Part shown: positions 26,256 to 33,650 of the stretch, piece after piece
How positions within the stretch are numbered: position 1 is the stretch's first letter
Layout of the letters: the number at the start of each line of letters is the position of its first letter
Assembly (NCBI GenBank): GCA_900299365.1
Contig: OMJS01000077.1
Location: forward strand, 1-38,175
DNA from: Opitutales bacterium
GTDB lineage: Bacteria; Verrucomicrobiota; Verrucomicrobiia; Opitutales; Seribacteraceae
Direction of reading: 5' to 3'
DNA length: 38,175 nt
Position numbers and translations under genes: made by a program
The notes under the pieces: model-generated
Databases searched by the model: none
Told to the model about the DNA's origin: nothing
The model's input: only the letters and a program-made list of their open reading frames with translations

Positions 26256-26606
26256 TTACAGATTCATTCCAAACTTTGCCAATGCTTTGGTCATAATAAA
26301 ATAAAGGATCCCAGTGAGGACGATTCCCGCGGACAGTGCCGCAGGAAATGAGATTCCTTTGCGAATCATCCAAGGCATAAGTAAAAACATGGGCAGCGAA
26401 GGAATCACATACCAAAATGTACCCTCTGCATGATCTGCAATCCTTTGTAAATCCTTGGTTTCGCCATACATCCAGATCATACCAAGCACAGAGATTAGAG
26501 GCAAAGATGCAATTAGACTCCCCAGAAGAGGCAGTTTTTTAGAGACCTCAGATATCAAGACAATGATACCAGCGGTGATGAATAATTTTATGAAATACCA
26601 AGCCAT
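26256..26606 (-). CDS. DUF3147-type small membrane protein
   Basis: 116 residues with four predicted membrane helices. The repeated L-P-L-L-G-S-L-I-A-S-L-P-L-I-S-V-L and the late P-A-A-L-S-A-G-I-V-L-T-G match DUF3147, a family of small, possibly transport-related membrane proteins (some resemble half of a GlpM-like transporter). It is the first gene of the DUF3147-DUF423-repeat protein transcription unit. Substrate unknown. Confidence 0.75.
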   Translation of the reverse strand: MAWYFIKLFITAGIIVLISEVSKKLPLLGSLIASLPLISVLGMIWMYGETKDLQRIADHAEGTFWYVIPSLPMFLLMPWMIRKGISFPAALSAGIVLTGILYFIMTKALAKFGMNL

Positions 26607-26760
26607 TTAAATAATTTTAGTAAGTAATTTGATAATAACCCTTCGAATGAAGTTAAAATTACAACATTTGCTACTTGTTAGTAAAATAATTATTACAGAT
26701 ATTAACAAAAGTTTATTTTTTTAAGAAATTAGTCAATAAACTGTATCTTTTGCTACCATT

Positions 26761-28110
26761 TTGCTAACTGTAGACACTGTGTGTCTTAATTTATTCAAAT
26801 ACTTTTGTTTATTAATTGAAACTGTTTGGTTACTGCATTCATCTTTGCTCGCACAGTATGTCCATCCACTCATCACTTCCAAGGAAAACCAAACCATTAC
26901 CTATGATTTCTCAATTGCATACAACCCAAACATTAAATCATTACCCGATCTAATTGAAAGAAATCCTCCACCATTACTAAGACAATCTTTCCCTTATGCT
27001 TTTACTGACTTTAGGCTCTCTCGCTCAAATTTTCATAAAAACGAAGACACAAGCACCGCACAGTTTGATTCACAAATTTCATTGAGTATCGGATTGTCTG
27101 AATCCCCAACAACAGATTTTGTAAATTGTGACAAATGGACCGGAGATTTATTTCCAAAAGAATATCAACCTGTTTCCAATCATGAGAAGTCCTCTGATCA
27201 ATTAAGGTGCTTCCTCCAGGGATTAAACCCCGACTTTGTACAAGTTTATAAACTTTATGACTTGAGAGAGGAAATTTCTGATTTCTACTCCCAAGGATTT
27301 TCACTTTTCAGTGACAACATATACTCCGAGACTATATCTGCCCACAAAGGACAAATATCCACACCCAAAACCCATTCCAAAAAAGATGCCTTTAACGCCA
27401 TTGATCTTGTGAATAATTATCCTGAACTTAAGCCAATAAATCTACCAGAGAACACCAAGCACATGAACATTTTCGAGCTCAAAGAAGCAAAAAATGAACG
27501 CCCTGTGCTTGAACCTGAATCATCAGAATTGGAACCTACATTTACTGAACAAAACCTCATCTCCAGTAGACAAAGAAGATTGACCACATATGTATGGGAA
27601 ATGTCAGATTTCAATGACTATTCTTCTAATAACTCCAACGACTACTTTAATTTGGCAGGTTGGTCTGGGGATGACTTGAAAATAGTGCTCAAACCAATAT
27701 CAAGTGGTGGTATTGCCGCAGGAACCAATGAAAATGGATCAGCTACTCAAGGAGTTGCTTCTAATATGCCTGTCTATCCTGATTCTGCTATTTGGTCTCC
27801 AAGTACTCGGACTTACAACGATTTCTTACAAATTACAGGAACATTACCCTCCTCTATCACTATTGATGCAAGTGCAGTTAAGTATTACATGAATTGGCAT
27901 TATGGTGAGTGGGACATATCAACCACGGATGTATCAACAAATCATTACGATTTAATATATTATTCAGCGGTTCCAGAACCATCAACCTACATCATGACGG
28001 GTGCTTTGTGTTGTTTGATCGGTTGCAACAAAAGAACTAAAAAAATGTTTGAAATATTTTCCAATAAAAGTCAGCAAAGCACATCCCCCAAAAAAAACTG
28101 CAAAACCTAG
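26761..28110 (+). CDS. PEP-CTERM sorting-signal protein
   Basis: Up to 449 residues; the start is uncertain (TTG at 26761 or GTG at 26779), with a Leu-rich signal peptide just after. The middle is polar, Ser/Asn-rich and unlike any domain I recognise. The C-terminus carries V-P-E-P-S-T, a hydrophobic stretch (Y-I-M-T-G-A-L-C-C-L-I-G-C) and the basic cluster N-K-R-T-K-K: the tripartite PEP-CTERM signal cut by an exosortase. Unusually, about 21 residues follow the basic cluster instead of the normal stop. The gene looks more AT-rich than its neighbours. Probably exported and bound for the cell surface or extracellular matrix. Confidence 0.68.
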   Translation: MLTVDTVCLNLFKYFCLLIETVWLLHSSLLAQYVHPLITSKENQTITYDFSIAYNPNIKSLPDLIERNPPPLLRQSFPYAFTDFRLSRSNFHKNEDTSTAQFDSQISLSIGLSESPTTDFVNCDKWTGDLFPKEYQPVSNHEKSSDQLRCFLQGLNPDFVQVYKLYDLREEISDFYSQGFSLFSDNIYSETISAHKGQISTPKTHSKKDAFNAIDLVNNYPELKPINLPENTKHMNIFELKEAKNERPVLEPESSELEPTFTEQNLISSRQRRLTTYVWEMSDFNDYSSNNSNDYFNLAGWSGDDLKIVLKPISSGGIAAGTNENGSATQGVASNMPVYPDSAIWSPSTRTYNDFLQITGTLPSSITIDASAVKYYMNWHYGEWDISTTDVSTNHYDLIYYSAVPEPSTYIMTGALCCLIGCNKRTKKMFEIFSNKSQQSTSPKKNCKT

Positions 28111-28119
28111 CATAAAGGC

Positions 28120-28998
28120 ATGTATCCGCGCCTATTCTTGATTCTCTTGGTATCGGTAATTTCAAAATCAGTTTTTGCAAATGACCTAACAAAGCAGAGA
28201 GAATCATTACTGGAAAATCGTTTTTTATTACTAGACAACCAAACAGCACCCAAACTCGTTTATATATGTCTAAAAAATGATTTTCCATTCGATCTAAAGC
28301 AAACCAGACATGAAGTTGAAAAAATTGTGGAATTGGATTGGGCAAAAAATTACTCTAGGAAAACCAATAGTCTTATTCTATCCACAATTAGTAGTTCATC
28401 AATCAATGAGTGGTTCATTGAGAACTACTTACAAAATATTGAAACAAACCTCTCTCTCCAATCCTTCCTTTATCAAGAATCTTCTAAAATCGAAGAATTT
28501 TTAGTAAAACAGAGGCATTTAGAATTAGAGGAACTGGCAATCATTAACCAAAAACTCGAGGATAGAAACCTTTCTTCTCCTTTAGCAACGAATCCAGACT
28601 TAAGCCAAAAAGAATCAAAATCAACCGATGCAGAGGGAGGACACGCAAGATTTGCCCTATATTTAATTTTAGGAGCAGGTGCGTGTATAATCTACTCAGC
28701 ACTTTCACAAGTTGGAACTGGAAAACAAGGAGTAAACCGGAACAAAAAGATCGTCTTGGCGAGAAGAAAGAGATGGCTTGAAAAAATATTCAGCAAAGGT
28801 TGGATCGACAGACCAACCTACCACTTTTTGCTTAGAAAAATTGAGAATTTACCGAAATGGTTGGGGGGAATCCAACCGCCAGTTCAATCAGAGGATTTTA
28901 AATTCGGTGAAGAACCTTCGGTCGATTTGAGTAGGCGAAAAAGAGGAGAATCCGTGGTTAAGACCAACGAAACATCTTGTGATAAAACTTCTCGGTAA
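28120..28998 (+). CDS. Unknown single-pass membrane protein beside PEP-CTERM gene
   Basis: 292 residues. A signal peptide (about 1-20, ending S-V-F-A) is followed by a Lys/Glu/Leu-rich, probably helical exported region, one membrane helix (about 177-197, A-L-Y-L-I-L-G-A-G-A-C-I-I), and a basic cytoplasmic tail of about 95 residues (R-R-K-R, N-R-N-K-K). No family is recognised. It starts 9 bases after the PEP-CTERM gene stop with A-A-A-G-G upstream, so the two are probably co-transcribed and may work together. Its last 115 bases overlap the 3' end of hflC on the other strand, which is unusually long. Confidence 0.6.
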   Translation: MYPRLFLILLVSVISKSVFANDLTKQRESLLENRFLLLDNQTAPKLVYICLKNDFPFDLKQTRHEVEKIVELDWAKNYSRKTNSLILSTISSSSINEWFIENYLQNIETNLSLQSFLYQESSKIEEFLVKQRHLELEELAIINQKLEDRNLSSPLATNPDLSQKESKSTDAEGGHARFALYLILGAGACIIYSALSQVGTGKQGVNRNKKIVLARRKRWLEKIFSKGWIDRPTYHFLLRKIENLPKWLGGIQPPVQSEDFKFGEEPSVDLSRRKRGESVVKTNETSCDKTSR

Positions 28999-29858
28999 GT
29001 TTCCAAGGTTTTAATAAATTGGTAGAACTCCGCCGATGCAGGACTGCTATCATATGCTTTGGCGTAAATAGCAGAAGCTTTCGCATCTGCTTCTCCATAT
29101 ATTTCTTGTACCCTTTTGTAAGACTCCGATTCAATTTCCTGAAGATCACGCTCCTTTTTACCGATAATTTTGGCAGCTTCTCCAGCACCTTCTGAGCGAA
29201 AACGGGCAGCGATTTGCTGGCGTTCACTGACCATACGTTCATATATCCTTCGGCGTACGGTTTCATTGTAATTGATACGCTTAAACCGGACATCAAGCAG
29301 TTCAATTCCAAATCCTGCAAGTTTCGCTGCAGCTTTCTCAAAAATTTCCTGCTCCACTTTTTCTCTTCCAATCTTGATGGGATAGAGCATCCCCACATTT
29401 CCCATGCCCTCGGTTAGAGATTTATCAGTAACTGCAACACGATCCTTAGAGGTACGCACAATCTCAATCAATTCATGCTTAGCTACCGCATTGCGGGTCT
29501 CACTGCCAAGAATATCATCTAAACGGGATAAAGCACTACGCTCATCTCGTAAACGTAAGAAATATTGCATCGCATCACTGATCCGCCAGCGTGCATAGGT
29601 ATCAATAATCAAATAAGTTTTATCCTTGGTGGACATTTCATTGGCTGGACCGTCCCAAGGAAGAAAACGTTTTTCGATACTGTTGACTTCTTGTATGAAT
29701 GGTAATCGGAAGTGTAAGCCTGCTTCGGTTACAGGTTCTCCAACAGGCTTTCCAAACTGAGTAAGAATGACCTGATCAGTCTCCTTTACCACATAGGTAC
29801 AAAGATAAAAGGCAATTGCACCAATTATAATGAGTATAGCGAGTGCCTGGGTCTTCAT
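28884..29858 (-). CDS. hflC: HflC, SPFH protein of the FtsH-regulating complex
   Basis: 324 residues: an N-terminal membrane helix (I-L-I-I-I-G-A-I-A-F-Y-L), then the Band 7/SPFH domain (Q-F-G-K-P-V-G, G-L-H-F-R-L-P-F, Y-A-R-W-R-I-S-D) and a long charged helical region (R-F-R-S-E-G-A-G-E-A, G-E-A-D-A). It ends in the HflC-type segment T-D-S-P-L-F-R-L-L-K. HflC and HflK assemble a large ring in the inner membrane that encloses the FtsH protease and limits which proteins it degrades. The start overlaps the hflK stop by 4 bases (ATGA). The final codons overlap an unknown gene on the + strand. Confidence 0.92.
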   Translation of the reverse strand: MKTQALAILIIIGAIAFYLCTYVVKETDQVILTQFGKPVGEPVTEAGLHFRLPFIQEVNSIEKRFLPWDGPANEMSTKDKTYLIIDTYARWRISDAMQYFLRLRDERSALSRLDDILGSETRNAVAKHELIEIVRTSKDRVAVTDKSLTEGMGNVGMLYPIKIGREKVEQEIFEKAAAKLAGFGIELLDVRFKRINYNETVRRRIYERMVSERQQIAARFRSEGAGEAAKIIGKKERDLQEIESESYKRVQEIYGEADAKASAIYAKAYDSSPASAEFYQFIKTLETYREVLSQDVSLVLTTDSPLFRLLKSTEGSSPNLKSSD

Positions 29859-30838
29859 CGTACGAGCCCTCCTTTGGCACTATCATTTAATTGAAGAAGA
29901 GGTAAAATCTGGGATGCATCCTCATCAAGAATAATTTTCTTCCCCATTTGCGGCACCACTTCTTTCATTGATTCAAGGTAAAGACGAGTTCGGGTAATCT
30001 CGGGTGCCTTGTTGTACTCAGCAAGCATAGAATTGAAACTGGCCACATCCCCCAAAGCTTCATTCACGCGTTTTAAAGCGTAACCTTCCGCTGCCTGAAT
30101 TTTTTGATCGGCTACCCCACGGGAGCGCGGAACTTCTTTATTATACTCTCCATTTGCCTCATTGATCATGCGTTCCCTCTCCTGTTGTGCCTGATTGACT
30201 TCATTAAAAGATGCCTGAACCGGAGGAGGCGGATTGACATTCTGTAATTGGATTTGATCTATCCCAATACCAAGCTCATATTTATTGACTAATGTCTCTA
30301 ACCGGTCACGGGCTTCTTCCTCAATTTCCTGACGGCCGATGGTAATGACTTCGTCAACAGTACGATCTCCGACAACCGTACGCATTACTGACTCAGAAAC
30401 ATATCTGAGGGTGCCTTCTGGGTCCAATACATTAAAAAGATAGAGCCGCGGATCACTGATACGGTATTGAACAATCCACTCCACCTCAGCTGCATTTAAA
30501 TCTCCGGTGACCATACTTTTTTCTCGGTCCCGAGTACGAGGTTCGGAAAATTGGTTGGAATTTCTTGCACCAAGTGTGGCAAAACCGAATTCCTGCTTCA
30601 GTTGTCGACGGACGGGTAAAACATATACTTTGTCTACACCATAAGGCGCCTTGAAACGAAGACCGGGTTCCACAGTTTTGAGATACTTACCAAACCTAAG
30701 GACCACGCCCTGCGATTCGGCCTGGACCGTATAAGTGGATGTAATCACCCCGCTAATGACCGCAATGGCAATGATGATCCAAAGAATCAAGCCATTACGA
30801 ATAAACTCAGGGATACGAATTTCGATCGGTTCATTCAT
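29855..30838 (-). CDS. hflK: HflK, SPFH partner of HflC
   Basis: 327 residues: membrane helix near residues 15-35 (L-I-L-W-I-I-I-A-I-A-V-I), SPFH domain with V-L-R-F-G-K-Y-L-K-T-V-E-P-G-L and the E-V-E-W-I-V-Q-Y-R-I-S-D-P strand, then a helical region rich in E, R and Q. It ends in S-M-K-E-V-V-P-Q-M-G-K-K-I-I-L-D-E. It is shorter than the E. coli HflK (about 420 residues) because the Gly-rich cytoplasmic N-terminus is missing, so recognition of FtsH on the cytosolic face may differ. Operon order hflK-hflC is the usual one. Confidence 0.92.
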   Translation of the reverse strand: MNEPIEIRIPEFIRNGLILWIIIAIAVISGVITSTYTVQAESQGVVLRFGKYLKTVEPGLRFKAPYGVDKVYVLPVRRQLKQEFGFATLGARNSNQFSEPRTRDREKSMVTGDLNAAEVEWIVQYRISDPRLYLFNVLDPEGTLRYVSESVMRTVVGDRTVDEVITIGRQEIEEEARDRLETLVNKYELGIGIDQIQLQNVNPPPPVQASFNEVNQAQQERERMINEANGEYNKEVPRSRGVADQKIQAAEGYALKRVNEALGDVASFNSMLAEYNKAPEITRTRLYLESMKEVVPQMGKKIILDEDASQILPLLQLNDSAKGGLVR

Positions 30839-30887
30839 AAGAAAAAAAGATAATCAACAGGATGCACGGAGGGAGGTCAATGATTGA

Positions 30888-30903
30888 CGATATAAATATA
30901 TCG
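30888..30903. promoter_or_regulatory. Inverted repeat upstream of hflK
   Basis: CGATATA-AA-TATATCG, 7-base arms around a 2-base centre, about 50 bases upstream of the hflK ATG and 6 bases beyond the end of the lipoprotein gene. It might be an operator in the hflKC promoter region. It lacks a T-tract in either direction, so it is not a convincing terminator. AT-rich content makes chance formation possible. Confidence 0.3.
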
Positions 30904-30908
30904 GAGAT

Positions 30909-31340
30909 TTATTGAATATCGTATTTCTGACGCATGGAGTGCCTGACTTCTTTTGCATTGTAGGAAAACCCATCAACCGCTTCTAATTTGAGCAAGCGGA
31001 TAGTTTTTGTAACAAAAGCAATGTCACGAAGGAAAGGATCGTCCATGTGGTAGTGTTGATGAAAGGGATAGACAGAAGGTATTTGATCAATCGAGGATCC
31101 AGATTCTGAATCCACCACCTGAAAAAAAGAATTGCCCGAATCCAAAGTAACCTCCGCACAGCGTAATAAGCAAAGATCTCCGGTCATCGGATGATCACCT
31201 CCCCGAAAGGTAACTCGCTGGACATCAGCACCTACCTTGGTTTCCGAATAATACCCAGGCCCGTATATACTTCCGGCACCACATCCACAGAGAATCATTA
31301 TAATGATAGCAATACACGAAAAATTTATAGGCATTGGCAT
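30909..31340 (-). CDS. CC0125/CC1285-like lipoprotein
   Basis: 143 residues. The N-terminal hydrophobic stretch ends in I-L-C-G-C-G, a usable lipobox with lipidation at the second Cys. The body shows G-Y-Y-S-E-T-K-V, V-T-F-R-G-G-D, L-L-R-C-A-E-V-T and G-N-S-F-F-Q-V-V, the pattern of the CC0125/CC1285 lipoprotein family: a short beta-rich domain found in many envelopes, of unknown function. Predicted to be an outer- or inner-membrane lipoprotein. It lies between typA and hflK on the same strand. Confidence 0.7.
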   Translation of the reverse strand: MPMPINFSCIAIIIMILCGCGAGSIYGPGYYSETKVGADVQRVTFRGGDHPMTGDLCLLRCAEVTLDSGNSFFQVVDSESGSSIDQIPSVYPFHQHYHMDDPFLRDIAFVTKTIRLLKLEAVDGFSYNAKEVRHSMRQKYDIQ

Positions 31341-31388
31341 TATTTGATAATTCTAGTTCCTAATTATGCCGTTACAAGAAACGAGAAA

Positions 31389-33221
31389 TCAAGGTGCTTC
31401 CTTTTTCGCTTCTCGCTTCCTCGTATTAAAATCTAGGATACGTTTACGTAATCGAAGAAGTTTTGGTGTAACTTCGACTAATTCATCAGGACCCACATAT
31501 TCAATCGCCCGCTCCAAGGAGAATCGGATCGGTGGGGTTAATGCTTCTGACTTATCGCTACCAGCAGCCCGGTGATTAGTAACATGTTTCGCCTTAGTTG
31601 GGTTAACTGGCAAATCCTCAGATCGAGGATTTTCTCCAACAATCATACCTTCATAAACTTCTTCACCAGCACCGATAAATAATTTTCCACGGGTCTCAAT
31701 ATTTCGTAATGCATAGGTCATAGACTCTCCCTTTTCCATCGAAACTAAGGTCCCGCTTTGCCTTGTACGAATCTCGCCGGTAACCGGACGGTACTCTAGA
31801 AACAAGTGAGAAAGAATGCCCTGACCACTGGTAATATTTAGTACCTCAAATTCTAGTCCAATCAATCCACGGGTTGGGATAATTGCTTCCAAACGGGTCC
31901 AATCATTGGAGGACGACATATCCTGTACCTGTCCTTTACGGTTGGCAATCGCCTGCATACATCCACCTAGGCAATCGTCTGGCACTTCCAAATAAAGAGT
32001 TTCGTAAGGTTCGTGTTGCCTCCCGTCAATTTCCTTACGGATAACCGAAGGCCGACTTACCAAAACTTCAAATCCTTCCCGCCTCATCGTTTCCACTAAT
32101 ACTGCCACCTGCATGGCACCACGGGCACTTACTTTGAACTCAGTTGAATCATCTCCGTCCTCCACCTTAATCGACACATTAGTTCGTGCCTCCCGGAATA
32201 AACGTTCACGAATTTCCCGCGAGGTTACCCGGTCACCATCACGCCCAGCTAAGGGACCGTCGTTGACAGAAAAAGACATCATCACAGTGGGTGGATCAAT
32301 TTGGACGAATGGAACAGCCTCTGCCTCCGCTGATCCTGATAAAGTCTCCCCAATATCAACTTCCTCAAACCCGGAAACTCCAATAATGTTACCCGCAACC
32401 CCCTCGGCCAAGTCTTGTGTAGCCAAGGCACTGTACTCAAAAACCTTGGTTACCTTTGCACGAGGAGAGGATCCATTCTCTCCAATCCGCCAAACTGGAT
32501 CTCCTGCTTTTACTTTTCCCGACAATACCTTACCTACGGCAATCCGCCCAACATAGTCGGACCAATCCACATTACTCACGAGCATGCGGAAGTTTGAATC
32601 ATCTTCGATAACCGGTGGCGGAACACGATCAACAATTGCTTCAAACAAGGGCAGCATATCTTTCCCCTGATCGTCCAAAGATCCCTTGGCAAATCCTTCC
32701 TTGGCACTGCCAAAGAGAAAAGGTGCGTTGAATTGTTCGTCCGATGCTTCTAGTTCAAGAAAGAGTTCTAGCACCAAGTCTTGCATCTTGGCAGGCTGTG
32801 CGTTGGGGCGGTCGATCTTATTGACAAATACGACAGGCAAAAGTCCTGCCGCCAAGGCTTTTTGTAAAACAAAACGGGTCTGTGCCTGAGGACCTTCATG
32901 GGAGTCGACCACCAGCATAACTCCATCAACCATTTTCATAACTCTTTCAACCTCACCACCAAAATCGGCATGCCCCGGAGTATCGACAACATTGATCAAA
33001 TAATCTTTCCAGCGCACCGAAGTGTTTTTTGCTTTAATGGTAATGCCTCGCTCTCTTTCCTGATCCATCGAGTCCATTGCCCGTTCATCGATGGATTGAT
33101 TTTCGCGAAACACACCAGACTGTCTGAGCAACTGGTCAACCAAAGTAGTTTTACCGTGATCAACATGGGCGATGATCGCGAGATTTCTTATGTTAGTGGA
33201 AAGTGGTGCTGCGGAATTCAT
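31389..33221 (-). CDS. typA: Translational GTPase TypA/BipA
   Basis: 610 residues from the ATG at 33221; a TTG 15 codons upstream is not credible. GTPase motifs: A-H-V-D-H-G-K-T-T (G1), the R-G-I-T-I region (G2), D-T-P-G-H-A-D-F (G3) and N-K-I-D-R-P (G4). EF-G-like domains II, III and V follow, then the TypA-specific C-terminus ([31 protein letters not shown]). TypA binds the ribosome and helps 50S assembly and adaptation to cold or stress. The C-terminus carries a basic tail (K-R-E-A-K-K-E). No nearby partner is evident. Confidence 0.95.
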   Translation of the reverse strand: MNSAAPLSTNIRNLAIIAHVDHGKTTLVDQLLRQSGVFRENQSIDERAMDSMDQERERGITIKAKNTSVRWKDYLINVVDTPGHADFGGEVERVMKMVDGVMLVVDSHEGPQAQTRFVLQKALAAGLLPVVFVNKIDRPNAQPAKMQDLVLELFLELEASDEQFNAPFLFGSAKEGFAKGSLDDQGKDMLPLFEAIVDRVPPPVIEDDSNFRMLVSNVDWSDYVGRIAVGKVLSGKVKAGDPVWRIGENGSSPRAKVTKVFEYSALATQDLAEGVAGNIIGVSGFEEVDIGETLSGSAEAEAVPFVQIDPPTVMMSFSVNDGPLAGRDGDRVTSREIRERLFREARTNVSIKVEDGDDSTEFKVSARGAMQVAVLVETMRREGFEVLVSRPSVIRKEIDGRQHEPYETLYLEVPDDCLGGCMQAIANRKGQVQDMSSSNDWTRLEAIIPTRGLIGLEFEVLNITSGQGILSHLFLEYRPVTGEIRTRQSGTLVSMEKGESMTYALRNIETRGKLFIGAGEEVYEGMIVGENPRSEDLPVNPTKAKHVTNHRAAGSDKSEALTPPIRFSLERAIEYVGPDELVEVTPKLLRLRKRILDFNTRKREAKKEAP

Positions 33222-33650
33222 GCAAGCGGTAAAGAGTATAGATTTCTTTCCCACTTGGCAAGGCAACCTTGCTGAAGAAACAAGAAATTTATACTAAGAA
33301 AAACTCTCCTCCGAGGTGTAACCTTATAGGCTGGCCAAACCCAATAGGAATACAGAAGCCACCGCAAATAAAACACCCAATCCGAGACTTTTGGCAAGCA
33401 TCACAGTTTCATCCGTGTTTTTACATTTTTTACTTAAAATATACATAGATCCAAAAAATAGTTTACAACTGCCATTTGCACTCTGCGTGCCAATTAATCA
33501 GCTCAGATACTAAAGAGTAAAAATTTTCCTCTCGTTTTTTTCTTTTTGTTCATTCATGAAAACAATTCATCTCCGAGATAAATTCTTTTCCGGGAAATAA
33601 TAATCCTTTCGGATTGTCCTTTGGCCATTCGATGATTCAGATACCAACCC
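33222..33650. other. Gene-poor spacer between typA and the antiporter
   Basis: 429 bases holding the typA upstream region and the antiporter leader. The only coding signal I can see is a possible 40-residue membrane ORF on the minus strand (33324-33446), listed separately. A small AATCC/GGATT hairpin lies at about 33602-33615 but has no T-tract. No RNA gene, repeat family or clear promoter was recognised. Confidence 0.6.
33324..33446 (-). CDS. Possible 40-residue single-pass membrane protein
   Basis: ATG at 33446 to TAA at 33324. The deduced peptide begins M-Y-I-L-S-K-K-C-K and ends in a hydrophobic helix (L-G-L-G-V-L-F-A-V-A-S-V-F-L-L-G-L-A). A basic N-terminus followed by a single helix is typical of small membrane proteins. 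Upstream there is only a weak G-G-A at 8 bases. An internal ATG at 33401 would give 25 residues. It is in an otherwise empty region with its own strand orientation, but no homologue is recognised, so it may be spurious. Confidence 0.33.
   Translation of the reverse strand: MYILSKKCKNTDETVMLAKSLGLGVLFAVASVFLLGLASL

Noticed and set aside
26607-26760. AT-rich divergent spacer with TTTGCTA repeats as an attachment site or origin
   Set aside because: Repeats are short and irregular; no integrase, DnaA boxes or tRNA end nearby.
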